Source of the DNA: Gillisia lutea
Lineage (GTDB): Bacteria; Bacteroidota; Bacteroidia; Flavobacteriales; Flavobacteriaceae
Assembly (NCBI RefSeq): GCF_021568705.1
Contig: NZ_JAKGTH010000008.1
Span: 372,001-436,000, forward strand
Direction: 5' to 3'
Length of the DNA stretch: 64,000 nucleotides
Below are positions 26,834 to 35,571 of the stretch, piece by piece. How positions within the stretch are numbered: position 1 is the stretch's first letter; the number at the start of each line of letters is the position of its first letter. The translations under genes were made by a program, and so were the position numbers. A model generated the notes under the pieces. It worked only from the letters and a program-made list of their open reading frames with translations. It did no database searches and had not been told where the DNA came from.

Positions 26834-27355
26834 ATGAAAAAGAGTGATTCAATATATCATAAGAAATCTGGTTTCAAAGTCTCAAACACTTATTTTGAAG
26901 ACTTTGAATCTCGTATTTTAGATGCTATTCCTTCAAATAATAAGCCATTAGATGGTTATAAGAGGCAAGCAGGCTTTCATGTTCCTGATAATTACTTCAA
27001 TTCTCTTGAAGAAGAAGTATTATCTAAAATTGTTACGCCAAAAGGAAGGCTTATTCCTTTGCATAAAACCAAGAAATTCTATTATTCTATTGCTGTTGCA
27101 GCTATGTTTATAGGTCTTATATCGAGCTTATTTATCATTCAATTGAATAAGAATAATATTGATTCGGTTGAGCTATCGGCAATAGAAAGCTATATAGACA
27201 ATGGATATATTGAATTAGATTTAAACGAGCTATCTTCCTTTATGTATGATGAAGGATACGCTGTAGATAATTTGACCAGTTCCAACCTTTCCGAAGAAGC
27301 TGTATTTAGATATTTAAATGAAAATGTTGAAGATCCCGCTTTAATACTAGAATAA
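26834..27355 (+). CDS. Putative membrane anti-sigma factor with tandem GFxV-YF motif
   Basis: 173 aa, one membrane helix at about 83-103. The N-terminal cytoplasmic part has two copies of a 22-residue motif: residues 11-32 (KSGFKVSNTYFEDFESRILDAI split around YF) and 45-66 (QAGFHVPDNYFNSLEEEVLSKI), consensus GF-x-V-x3-YF-x3-E-x2-[IV]L-x-x-I. The C-terminal periplasmic part is acidic. No zinc motif of classical ZAS anti-sigma factors. Anti-sigma function is inferred from the position after the ECF gene and the topology; 5 bases before the next gene. Confidence 0.7.
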   Translation: MKKSDSIYHKKSGFKVSNTYFEDFESRILDAIPSNNKPLDGYKRQAGFHVPDNYFNSLEEEVLSKIVTPKGRLIPLHKTKKFYYSIAVAAMFIGLISSLFIIQLNKNNIDSVELSAIESYIDNGYIELDLNELSSFMYDEGYAVDNLTSSNLSEEAVFRYLNENVEDPALILE

Positions 27356-27360
27356 ATTAT

Positions 27361-27816
27361 ATGAAAAAGCACCTATTATTTTTCACTTTTTTTCTGCTGA
27401 TAGTTTCTGTGAATGCTCAAAATACTAAGAGTAGACAGGAGCATATGGAGAAGATTAAAGCTTTGAAAGTAGCCTATATTACTCAAGAACTGGATATGGA
27501 CACCAAATTAGCTGAAAAATTTTGGCCTATTTATAACCGCTACGAATGCCTGAAAATGGATTTACATAGAAGAGAGCATATAGAGTTGGATAATATTGAT
27601 CCCATTTCTGAAGCCAAGGCCGAAGACATGCTAAAAGAGTATTTGAATGTTGAAAGAGAAGAATATGAAATTAAAAAAGAACTTTTTTCTGATCTCAAAA
27701 AAATTCTCTCTGCAAAAGAAATCATCAGACTTCATAAATTAGAAGCCGACTTCAATAAGCGCCTTTTAAAAGAATACCGAGAGCGCAGAGAGTCTGATAG
27801 AAAAAGGAAGAATTAA
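27361..27816 (+). CDS. Exported Spy/CpxP-like helical protein, third gene of the ECF operon
   Basis: 151 aa with a signal peptide (1-19, VNAQ) and an all-helical, highly charged body: YITQELDMDTKLAEKFWPIYNRYE and KELFSDLKKILSAKEIIRLHKLEADFNKRLL resemble the LTxxQ-type helices of Spy/CpxP periplasmic chaperones. In Flavobacteria such genes are commonly labelled sensor of ECF-type sigma factor. It probably works in the periplasm with the anti-sigma protein before it, sensing envelope stress; this is inference from context. Confidence 0.7.
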   Translation: MKKHLLFFTFFLLIVSVNAQNTKSRQEHMEKIKALKVAYITQELDMDTKLAEKFWPIYNRYECLKMDLHRREHIELDNIDPISEAKAEDMLKEYLNVEREEYEIKKELFSDLKKILSAKEIIRLHKLEADFNKRLLKEYRERRESDRKRKN

Positions 27817-27852
27817 GGTTAAATAGTTAAGTTAGTTGTTAGTTAATAGTGG

Positions 27853-27889
27853 AATATTCCGAATGATCTTCATTCGGAATATTTTTTTA
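27853..27889 (+). terminator. Terminator of the ECF operon
   Basis: Perfect 14-base stem AATATTCCGAATGA / TCATTCGGAATATT, TCT loop, then a T run. Confidence 0.88.
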
Positions 27890-27909
27890 TACGTGTACGT
27901 AGGTCGATA

Positions 27910-28956
27910 TTATTCTCTGTTAAATTTCAAGCGTGCAATTCTATTTTTACCAGCACCATACGCTACTGAATCATTAAGAAACCTGATTGTAAAAAAGGCT
28001 TCGCTAGAAAGTTTATCCCAGCTCATACCCGCATCCTTAGTATAATGAATCCCCGTAAAACCAATAGCAATTATTTCCTTTCCTTCTTTACCGGGTACAT
28101 AACGAACGCTACTTTTGTAACCGGGGTCTTTACCATTACTAATTAGTGTCCAGGTTTTTCCTCCATCGGCTGTTATGGCCTTATTTTTTGTATTTTCATC
28201 AGGTTTAGTGTAATCTCCTCCTACTATTATTCCATTCTTTTCATCATAAAAATCCATGCTGTACCCTCCTGAAGTTGGGGCACCTTGCAATAAAGGAGTA
28301 TCATATACTTTCCATATCACTCCCCTATCCTCAGAATGGAATATTCTTGATTTCATTCCGCCTGAAAGCAACCATACATTATTACCTTTAATAGCTATAT
28401 TTGAATTACTTGCAGCAAAAGCAGCTTCCCCCTCTTCTGATTTAGGAAAATTATCACAGCTTATTTTCTTCCAGCTGTTACCTCCATCTCTGGTTATTAT
28501 TACCGAAAGACAATCATTCGTTGGATCTCCCATGGCTATCCCTTCTTTGTCATTCCAGAAAGCCATCGCGTCATAAAAGACTTTTTCATCTTCTTCTTTA
28601 TACACCAATTCCATACTTCCTTTCTCTCCTGTTTTATAGAGTAATGCCGGGTTTCCAACACTAAGCATTAAAAAATCTGTAGAAGTACTTGCTACTGCTC
28701 GAAATTCCGGAATAATTGTATCGTATTTCTGTACATTATTTCTCCATCCTCCGGTTTTTGAATTATACAAGCCATAAACCCCGTTATTTGCTGCAAACGC
28801 TACGTCATTTCCTATTATCTCTATCGCCCTAATACTAATAGAATCTTCTAATATGGTTTGCACCTCTACAGAGGTGTAATAAGATGGTTTTTGTTGGCTT
28901 TCCTTGGAGCCACAGCCAGTAATAACTAATACTAATATGGAGACTAATGCTTTCAT
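27910..28956 (-). CDS. BNR/YCF48-like beta-propeller lipoprotein
   Basis: About 348 aa. The start at ATG 28956 gives a clean lipoprotein signal MKALVSILVLVITGC; the longer reading from 28995 would begin upstream of the likely promoter (CAAATATA on plus, 28972-28979). The body has Asp-box/BNR-like repeats: TRDGGNSWKKI, SEDRGVIWKV, TADGGKTWTL, TKDAGMSWDKL, spaced as propeller blades. Similar proteins are labelled oxidoreductase or glycosyl hydrolase, but no catalytic residue can be assigned. The ORF stops a little after the fourth repeat; anchored in the envelope. Confidence 0.78.
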   Translation of the reverse strand: MKALVSILVLVITGCGSKESQQKPSYYTSVEVQTILEDSISIRAIEIIGNDVAFAANNGVYGLYNSKTGGWRNNVQKYDTIIPEFRAVASTSTDFLMLSVGNPALLYKTGEKGSMELVYKEEDEKVFYDAMAFWNDKEGIAMGDPTNDCLSVIITRDGGNSWKKISCDNFPKSEEGEAAFAASNSNIAIKGNNVWLLSGGMKSRIFHSEDRGVIWKVYDTPLLQGAPTSGGYSMDFYDEKNGIIVGGDYTKPDENTKNKAITADGGKTWTLISNGKDPGYKSSVRYVPGKEGKEIIAIGFTGIHYTKDAGMSWDKLSSEAFFTIRFLNDSVAYGAGKNRIARLKFNRE

Positions 28957-28971
28957 TATGAGAATTTGATC

Positions 28972-28979
28972 CAAATATA
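28972..28979 (-). promoter_or_regulatory. Candidate -7 box (TATATTTG) of the BNR lipoprotein gene
   Basis: Exact TAnnTTTG match on the minus strand, 16 bases before ATG 28956. It decides the start: the alternative start at 28995 lies upstream of it. It lies back to back with a plus-strand box at 29003. Confidence 0.5.
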
Positions 28980-29002
28980 AAATATTCGCAGGCAATTTTA
29001 AG

Positions 29003-29010
29003 TACCTTTG
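29003..29010 (+). promoter_or_regulatory. Candidate -7 box (TACCTTTG) of the RsmB-like gene
   Basis: Exact TAnnTTTG match 19 bases before ATG 29029; the divergent minus-strand box is only 23 bases away. Confidence 0.5.
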
Positions 29011-29028
29011 CAGCCTTAAAATTAAACT

Positions 29029-30243
29029 ATGCGCTTACACCGAAATTTAGTATTTGCAACCATTGATGCCCTTTCCGAAATTTTTAATCAGGAAAAATAT
29101 GCCGATAAAGTTATTCAGAACACTCTTAAACGCGATAAGCGCTGGGGATCTCGAGATAGAAGTTTTGTTGCCGAAACCACTTATGATATTGTACGTTGGA
29201 AACGTTTATATTCTGAAATAGCCGAGGTAAAGGCTCCATATTCACGTGAAAACCTGTTCCGCCTTTTTGCAGTATGGGCAACCTTAAGAGGTATAACTAT
29301 ACCCGATTGGAAACAATTTGAACCAGTACCAAGTCGCCGTATTAAAGGAAAATTTGATGAATTAAGTCAAATTAGGAAATACCGGGAGTCTATTCCAGAT
29401 TGGATGGACGAATTGGGGGTAAAAGAATTAGGTGAAAAAACCTGGGAAAAAGAAATTCATGCTTTAAATGAGCAGGCTCCTGTTGTGCTAAGAGTGAACA
29501 CTTTAAATATAACCCGCGATAAATTACGAAGCATCTTAAAGGATGAAGGCATTGCAACTGAACCTATAAAAGATTATCCCGATGCCCTGCAATTGGAAGA
29601 ACGCGCTAATGTATTTATAACTGATGCTTTTCAAAAAGGTTATTTTGAAGTTCAGGATGCTTCCTCTCAACTTGTAGCGAGATTTCTTGACGTAGAACCA
29701 GGAATGCGGGTAGTAGACACATGTGCCGGTGCTGGCGGTAAGACTCTTCATATTGCAGCCTTGATGGAGAATAAAGGCCAGATTATAGCTACTGATATCT
29801 ACGAAAATAAATTAAAGGAACTTAAACGTAGAGCAAAACGTGCTGGTGCTCACAATATCGAACCCCGCGTAATCGACTCTTCTAAAGTTGTAAAGAAATT
29901 ATACGGGAAGGCAGATAGAGTGCTAATTGATGCTCCTTGTAGCGGACTTGGCGTACTAAGTCGAAATCCGGATGCAAAATGGAAACTTCAGCCGGAGTTC
30001 ATTGATAATATCAAGAAAACACAATCAGATATTTTAGATCAATACTCCCGAATCCTTAAACCCGGAGGAAAAATGGTTTATGCAACTTGTTCTATCTTAC
30101 CTTCTGAAAATGAAAAGCAGGTAGCTCAGTTTCTCGACAGAGAAGAAGGAAAAGATTTTAAACTTGTTAAAGACAAAAAAGTACTTTCAAGTGAATCTGG
30201 ATATGACGGATTCTATATGGCCTTATTAGAAAAAGCTAAATAA
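29029..30243 (+). CDS. RsmB/NOP-type RNA (cytosine-5) methyltransferase
   Basis: 404 aa SAM-dependent methyltransferase of the RsmB/NOL1/NOP2 family. SAM-binding motif VVDTCAGAGGKTLHIAA; motif IV DAPCSGLGVLSRNPDAKW with one catalytic Cys, motif VI YATCSILPSENE with the other, as the two-cysteine mechanism requires. The N-terminal ~110 residues are helical (NusB-like position) and precede the PUA-less middle domain ending FEVQDASSQLVA. It modifies an rRNA or tRNA cytosine; RsmB (16S C967) is the closest guess but is not proven. Confidence 0.88.
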   Translation: MRLHRNLVFATIDALSEIFNQEKYADKVIQNTLKRDKRWGSRDRSFVAETTYDIVRWKRLYSEIAEVKAPYSRENLFRLFAVWATLRGITIPDWKQFEPVPSRRIKGKFDELSQIRKYRESIPDWMDELGVKELGEKTWEKEIHALNEQAPVVLRVNTLNITRDKLRSILKDEGIATEPIKDYPDALQLEERANVFITDAFQKGYFEVQDASSQLVARFLDVEPGMRVVDTCAGAGGKTLHIAALMENKGQIIATDIYENKLKELKRRAKRAGAHNIEPRVIDSSKVVKKLYGKADRVLIDAPCSGLGVLSRNPDAKWKLQPEFIDNIKKTQSDILDQYSRILKPGGKMVYATCSILPSENEKQVAQFLDREEGKDFKLVKDKKVLSSESGYDGFYMALLEKAK

Positions 30244-30255
30244 AATTATTAGATC

Positions 30256-31602
30256 ATGATTTTTAAAATTAAAGGAATATTAAATAAAGGGAAATACTTC
30301 TTATTTTTTATTCTTTTAATTTTAAGTTCATGCCGATCTGATCCCAATAGCAATTATCAGGAGGAAGCCTTTAATTCTACACATCAAATTGAAGGAAACA
30401 TAGAGATTCCTTCTAATCTTTCCTCTTACTACGCCGATATTGACTTCACAAAAACACAAAGAGAATTAAAAGAGCAACTCTCTGTTCTAACAATATCAAA
30501 GCACTCCAATTTTCTTCAGTATTACGAGCGTCACGATCATCTTTATGATGCCAATAAGGATTCCGAAAATTCTAATAATGTAATTCTGTTTTATAGTGGA
30601 GAAAGCAGAAACAACAGAGAGCATGCTTCTGGTTCTAATTCCTATTCCAAACAAACCTTTAATACAGAACATGTTTACCCAAAGTATTATTTGAACAGCA
30701 ATGCTGAAGCCGACCTGCATAATCTGGTAACCGCAGATATTCAAATAAATAAAAAGAGAAGTAATTATTCATTTGTAGACGGAAAAGGAACTTACAAACA
30801 TGTAAATTATAAAAACTGGTATCCGGGAGATGAATGGATAGGTGATGTAGCCAGAATTATAATGTATATGCATTTAAGGTATAATGAGAATTTTCAGGAT
30901 ATGGGCAATTTAAATTTGTTCCTTAAATGGAATGTGCTAGACCCTGTTTCAGATCTGGAAATCCAACGAAACGAGCGCATCATGGAAGCCCAGGGAAATA
31001 GAAATCCTTTTATTGATAATCCTTATTTTGCAACGCTTATCTGGGACAGTAAAGCTGCTGAGAACAGATGGAAGAGCACCAACAAACAAGGAGAAGAAGT
31101 AAGTACCCAGAAGAACCATACAGTGAACTCAGAGATTCAAATCATATTTTCAGAATATGTTGAAGGGAACATGGGTAATAACAAAGCCATAGAAATTGCT
31201 AATCTCACCGATAAACCCATAGCATTGAATGGATATAGTATTAAAAAACAAGCTAATGGTACCGGGAAATGGACAGATGCTTTAAATCTAGATGGAACTA
31301 TCCCTGCAAATGATGTTTATGTTATCATAAACAAGGAAGCTACTTTAGCCAAACTATTAGAAGAGGCCGATATTGAGCACACAGGCTCCCCCCTTAATTT
31401 TAATGGAAATGATCCCATTGGGTTGTTTAAAAATAACCGACTTATCGATATTATTGGAAATTTTAATAGTCCTGAAAATTTCGGCAAGGACCTTATCTTA
31501 AGAAGAAAATCAAGCATTAAAAACCCTTCCTCTAAATACATTCGTGCAGAATGGGATGTGGTTCCTCATAAGGACCTTAACGATATAGGTTCTCAAAATT
31601 AG
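30256..31602 (+). CDS. Endonuclease I lipoprotein with C-terminal lamin-tail domain
   Basis: 448 aa. Lipoprotein signal with lipobox LSSC (Cys near 26). Residues about 60-265 are an endonuclease I (PF04231-type) domain: NTEHVYPKYYLNSNAEADLHNL is the His-containing catalytic block, followed by the Asn/His-rich INKKRSN. Residues about 295-440 form a lamin-tail (LTD) domain: IIFSEYVEGNMGNNKAIEIANL, IALNGYSIKKQ. Extracellular or surface nuclease that may take up nucleotides or degrade eDNA. 12 bases after the methyltransferase gene. Confidence 0.85.
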   Translation: MIFKIKGILNKGKYFLFFILLILSSCRSDPNSNYQEEAFNSTHQIEGNIEIPSNLSSYYADIDFTKTQRELKEQLSVLTISKHSNFLQYYERHDHLYDANKDSENSNNVILFYSGESRNNREHASGSNSYSKQTFNTEHVYPKYYLNSNAEADLHNLVTADIQINKKRSNYSFVDGKGTYKHVNYKNWYPGDEWIGDVARIIMYMHLRYNENFQDMGNLNLFLKWNVLDPVSDLEIQRNERIMEAQGNRNPFIDNPYFATLIWDSKAAENRWKSTNKQGEEVSTQKNHTVNSEIQIIFSEYVEGNMGNNKAIEIANLTDKPIALNGYSIKKQANGTGKWTDALNLDGTIPANDVYVIINKEATLAKLLEEADIEHTGSPLNFNGNDPIGLFKNNRLIDIIGNFNSPENFGKDLILRRKSSIKNPSSKYIRAEWDVVPHKDLNDIGSQN

Positions 31603-31643
31603 AAGCAAAACCCTCGTCTTCAATAGTATAAAAACTTATCTAC

Positions 31644-31675
31644 TAATAATATTTGGAGCGCTAAAAGTATTATTA
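31644..31675. repeat. 32-base imperfect palindrome upstream of purL
   Basis: TAATAATATTTGGAGC / GCTAAAAGTATTATTA, 13 of 16 pairs, centred on AGCGCT. It lies between the endonuclease stop and the purL promoter. Candidate operator or RNA hairpin; no T run follows, so it is not an ordinary terminator. Confidence 0.4.
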
Positions 31676-31720
31676 CTAATGGAAATACTTATTCAGCTAG
31701 CCTATTATTTATATTTTTTA

Positions 31721-31755
31721 TTGGCCGAAAATCTTTTAAAAAAATCATAAATTTG
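31721..31755 (+). promoter_or_regulatory. Candidate purL promoter (TTG-N24-TAAATTTG)
   Basis: TAAATTTG (31748-31755) matches TAnnTTTG; a TTG lies 24 bases upstream, slightly beyond the usual range. The start codon follows about 30 bases after the -7 box. Confidence 0.45.
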
Positions 31756-31785
31756 CGCTAACACAACAACACTAAATCACCTAGA

Positions 31786-34700
31786 ATGATCCTTTTTTTT
31801 GGAACTCAAACCCCTAAGGTTTATGCCGTAGAAACTCACACGGCTCTTACAGCTCAAGATATTTCAAAATTAAACTGGCTTTTTGGCGACGCTCAACTTC
31901 TAAACAAATCTGCATTGGCAGATTTTTTTGTTGGACCTCGTGCCGCTATGGTTTCTCCCTGGAGTACAAATGCAGTTGAAATCACTCAAACAATGGGAAT
32001 AAAAGGAATTCTTAGAATTGAAGAATTCTTAGAAATCGATTCTCATTATAACGATTATGACCCGATGCTTTCTCAAAAGTTCGAAGGTTTAGATCAAAAT
32101 ATCTTCACAGTAGATGCACAACCACAACCTGTATTGGAGATTGAAGATATTGCTGCTTTTAATAGTCAGGAAGGTTTAGCGCTAAGTAGCGAAGAGATTT
32201 CTTACCTAGAAGGACTTTCTAAAAAACTGGAACGCAAACTAACAGATTCTGAAGTTTTTGGGTTTTCTCAGGTGAATTCAGAACACTGTAGACATAAGAT
32301 CTTTAACGGAACTTTTGTTATTGACGGTGTAGAAAAACCTTCCAGTTTATTTAAGCTCATTAGAAAAACTTCAGAAGAATTCCCAAACGAGATCGTTTCC
32401 GCTTATAAAGACAATGTTGCCTTTATTAAAGGACCTGTAGTAGAGCAATTTGCTCCGAAATCTGCAGATATTCCAGATTATTACATTAATTCAGATTTCG
32501 AATCGGTAATCTCTCTAAAAGCTGAAACTCATAACTTCCCTACCACCGTGGAGCCTTTCAACGGTGCTGCTACCGGAAGTGGTGGTGAGATTCGAGATAG
32601 ACTTGCAGGTGGGAAAGGTTCACTTCCGCTTGCCGGAACAGCGGTTTACATGACCTCCTATTCTCGTTTGGATGAAGATAGAACTTGGGAGAAAGAAGTT
32701 AAAGAAAGAGCATGGTTATACCAAACTCCTATGGACATCTTAATAAAAGCATCCAACGGAGCATCAGATTTTGGAAATAAATTTGGTCAGCCCCTAATTA
32801 CAGGGTCTGTACTAACTTTTGAACATTCAGAAGAAAACAGAGTGCTGGGTTATGATAAAGTAATTATGCTTGCCGGTGGAATTGGGTATGGCAAAGCAGA
32901 TCAAGCCATCAAGGAAGTTCCTAAAAAAGGAGATAAAATTGTGGTACTTGGGGGTGAAAACTATAGAATTGGAATGGGTGGAGCCGCCGTTTCTTCTGCC
33001 GATACCGGGGAGTTTAGCAGTGGTATAGAACTGAATGCTGTACAACGTGCCAATCCGGAAATGCAAAAAAGAGCTGCTAATGCTATTCGAGGAATGGTGG
33101 AGCGAGAAGAGAATCCTATCATCTCTATTCACGACCATGGTGCAGGTGGACACTTGAACTGTTTAAGTGAATTAGTCGAGGAGACTGGAGGAAATATCGA
33201 TCTTGATATGCTCCCGGTGGGAGACCCCACACTTTCAGCAAAAGAAATAATAGGAAATGAGTCTCAGGAGCGAATGGGACTTCTTATCGCCGAGAAGGAT
33301 TTAAGTACTCTTCAACGAATTTCCCAAAGAGAGCGTACTCCTATGTATAATGTTGGAGAAGTTACTGAAGATCACAAATTCATCTTCCAAAGTAGGACTA
33401 CGGGAGAAAAGCCCATGGATCTAGCTCTAGCAGATATGTTTGGAAGTTCTCCCAAAGTAATCATGAACGATACTAGTATTGTTCGCAATTATAAGGATCT
33501 AGAATACTCTCAAGAGAACATTCAGGATTACCTGAGAGATGTGTTACAATTAGAAGCCGTTGCTTGTAAAGATTGGCTTACCAATAAAGTAGACCGCTGT
33601 GTAAGTGGTCGTGTTGCTAAACAACAAACAGCGGGTGAACTACAATTACCTCTGAACAATTGTGGAGTAATGGCTTTGGATTATAAAGGAAAAGAAGGAG
33701 TTGCTACTTCATTAGGACACTCCCCTATTTCCGCTTTGGTAGATCCGGTTGCAGGATCAAGAAATTCTATTGCCGAAGCTTTATCTAACATTATCTGGGC
33801 TCCCTTAGAAAAAGGATTGAAATCTATTTCATTATCAGCAAACTGGATGTGGCCTTGTAATAATGAAGGTGAAGATGCCCGTCTTTATAACGCTGTGGAA
33901 GGCGTTTCTAACTTTGCACTAGAACTTGGAATAAATGTACCTACCGGAAAGGATTCCCTTTCTATGAAACAAAAATATAAAGACGGAGATGTACTCGCCC
34001 CAGGAACAGTAATTATCTCTGCTGCCGGGCATTGTGATGATATTACTAAAGTGGTTGAACCTGTACTCCAGCCTGAAGGAAATATCTACTATATTAACAT
34101 GTCTCAGGACACTTTCAAATTAGGAGGCTCTTCATTTGCGCAAACTAGAAATAAGATAGGGACAGAAGTTCCAACTATTAAAGATGCCAAGCAATTTAGC
34201 ACTACCTTTAATACTATTCAAGGCCTTATTAAAGATGATTTAATACTTGCCGGACACGACGTGGCCTCAGGTGGTTTGATTACAACCTTATTAGAAATGT
34301 GTTTTTCTAATACCAATTTAGGTGCTGATTTGGATCTTTCAGGTTTAAATGAAAGTGATAGCGTAAAGCTGCTTTTTAATGAAAACTGTGGAATAGTATT
34401 TCAGGCTAAAAATACTTCAGTTGAAGATATCTTAGCTAAAAACAATATCGAATTCTTTAAAATAGGTGCACCTATTGAAGGAAAAACACTTTCAATTAAA
34501 AATGGAGAGAATAACTTCAGCTTAAGCATTGAAGACTTACGCGATACCTGGTATAAAACCTCTTTCTTATTAGATAAGAAACAGAGTGGAACAGATATGG
34601 CCACTCAACGTTTCAAAAATTATAAAAATCAACCATTAGAGTTTATTTTTCCAGAGAACTTCGATGGAAAACTACCTAAATTAGATAATAGCAAACCTCG

Positions 34701-35445
34701 AATAAAAGCAGCTATTATTCGTGAAAAAGGTTCTAATTCTGAACGCGAAATGGCTCGTGCCATGCACCTTGCCGGATTTGATGTAAAGGATGTTCATATG
34801 ACCGATCTTATTAGCGGAAGAGAAACTCTGGAAGACATTAAATTTATTGCGGCTGTAGGAGGTTTCTCTAACTCGGATGTACTTGGAAGTGCAAAAGGTT
34901 GGGCCGGGGCTTTCTTATATAATGAAAAAGCAAGAGAGGCATTAGATAACTTCTTCAAAAGAGAAGATACTTTATCGCTTGGAGTTTGTAATGGCTGCCA
35001 ATTATTTATTGAATTAGGACTTATTAATCCAGAGCATCAACAACGTCCAAAAATGCTGCATAACAAATCGCATAAATTTGAATGTAACTTTACCAGTGTT
35101 GAAATTCAAAAGAATAATTCCGTAATGTTATCAAGTCTTGCAGGAAGTAAATTAGGAATTTGGGCAGCGCATGGAGAAGGGAAATTCAGTTTTTCTTTAG
35201 AAGAAAGCAGCTATAATATTGTTGGAAAGTATGGTTATGAAGAATATCCTGCTAACCCTAACGGTTCCCATTTCAATGCTGCTATGTTAACCGATTCTAC
35301 GGGGCGGCACTTAGTAACTATGCCGCATTTTGAGCGATCTACTTTCCAATGGAACTGGGCTTATTATCCAAAAGAAAGAAAAGATGAAGTTTCTCCATGG
35401 TTACAGGCATTTGTAAATGCAAAAGAATGGCTAGAAACTCATTAA
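31786..35445 (+). CDS. purL: Phosphoribosylformylglycinamidine synthase (large, single-chain)
   Basis: 1219 aa FGAM synthase of the single-chain type: FGAR + Gln + ATP to FGAM, fourth step of purine synthesis. N-terminal PurS-like part, linker with SQVNSEHCRHKIF (about 163-175), two AIRS-like ATP-binding halves (e.g. KAETHNFPTTVEPFNGAATG), and a C-terminal class I glutaminase domain with the nucleophile in GVCNGCQL near residue 1065 and a catalytic His in WAAHGEGKF. Length is close to E. coli PurL (1295 aa). Isolated from other pur genes here. Confidence 0.95.
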   Translation: MILFFGTQTPKVYAVETHTALTAQDISKLNWLFGDAQLLNKSALADFFVGPRAAMVSPWSTNAVEITQTMGIKGILRIEEFLEIDSHYNDYDPMLSQKFEGLDQNIFTVDAQPQPVLEIEDIAAFNSQEGLALSSEEISYLEGLSKKLERKLTDSEVFGFSQVNSEHCRHKIFNGTFVIDGVEKPSSLFKLIRKTSEEFPNEIVSAYKDNVAFIKGPVVEQFAPKSADIPDYYINSDFESVISLKAETHNFPTTVEPFNGAATGSGGEIRDRLAGGKGSLPLAGTAVYMTSYSRLDEDRTWEKEVKERAWLYQTPMDILIKASNGASDFGNKFGQPLITGSVLTFEHSEENRVLGYDKVIMLAGGIGYGKADQAIKEVPKKGDKIVVLGGENYRIGMGGAAVSSADTGEFSSGIELNAVQRANPEMQKRAANAIRGMVEREENPIISIHDHGAGGHLNCLSELVEETGGNIDLDMLPVGDPTLSAKEIIGNESQERMGLLIAEKDLSTLQRISQRERTPMYNVGEVTEDHKFIFQSRTTGEKPMDLALADMFGSSPKVIMNDTSIVRNYKDLEYSQENIQDYLRDVLQLEAVACKDWLTNKVDRCVSGRVAKQQTAGELQLPLNNCGVMALDYKGKEGVATSLGHSPISALVDPVAGSRNSIAEALSNIIWAPLEKGLKSISLSANWMWPCNNEGEDARLYNAVEGVSNFALELGINVPTGKDSLSMKQKYKDGDVLAPGTVIISAAGHCDDITKVVEPVLQPEGNIYYINMSQDTFKLGGSSFAQTRNKIGTEVPTIKDAKQFSTTFNTIQGLIKDDLILAGHDVASGGLITTLLEMCFSNTNLGADLDLSGLNESDSVKLLFNENCGIVFQAKNTSVEDILAKNNIEFFKIGAPIEGKTLSIKNGENNFSLSIEDLRDTWYKTSFLLDKKQSGTDMATQRFKNYKNQPLEFIFPENFDGKLPKLDNSKPRIKAAIIREKGSNSEREMARAMHLAGFDVKDVHMTDLISGRETLEDIKFIAAVGGFSNSDVLGSAKGWAGAFLYNEKAREALDNFFKREDTLSLGVCNGCQLFIELGLINPEHQQRPKMLHNKSHKFECNFTSVEIQKNNSVMLSSLAGSKLGIWAAHGEGKFSFSLEESSYNIVGKYGYEEYPANPNGSHFNAAMLTDSTGRHLVTMPHFERSTFQWNWAYYPKERKDEVSPWLQAFVNAKEWLETH

Positions 35446-35527
35446 TAATATTCACTATATTAAGACCAAAATTGAAGAGATAAGAAAATATACCTTCAGT
35501 TTTTAAAAAATAGATTTGAAATAGCCT

Positions 35528-35545
35528 GCAAAATTGCTATTTTGC
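35528..35545. repeat. Inverted repeat upstream of the acyl-CoA ligase gene
   Basis: GCAAAAT-TGCT-ATTTTGC, perfect 7-base arms, 27 bases before the ATG. Possible operator; it overlaps where a promoter would be expected. Confidence 0.35.
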
Positions 35546-35571
35546 GAAAAACCTAATATTCATATAAACAC

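Noticed and set aside
27836-28045. Plus-strand frame after the Spy-like gene
   Set aside because: It starts within the terminator region and then runs antisense through the BNR lipoprotein gene; no ribosome site or family feature.
28957-28995. Longer N-terminus for the BNR lipoprotein
   Set aside because: It would put the start upstream of the probable -7 box and spoil the lipoprotein signal; ATG 28956 fits both.
31644-31675. Palindrome before purL as an insertion-sequence end
   Set aside because: There is no transposase, no target duplication and no second copy in the window, so a regulatory reading is simpler.
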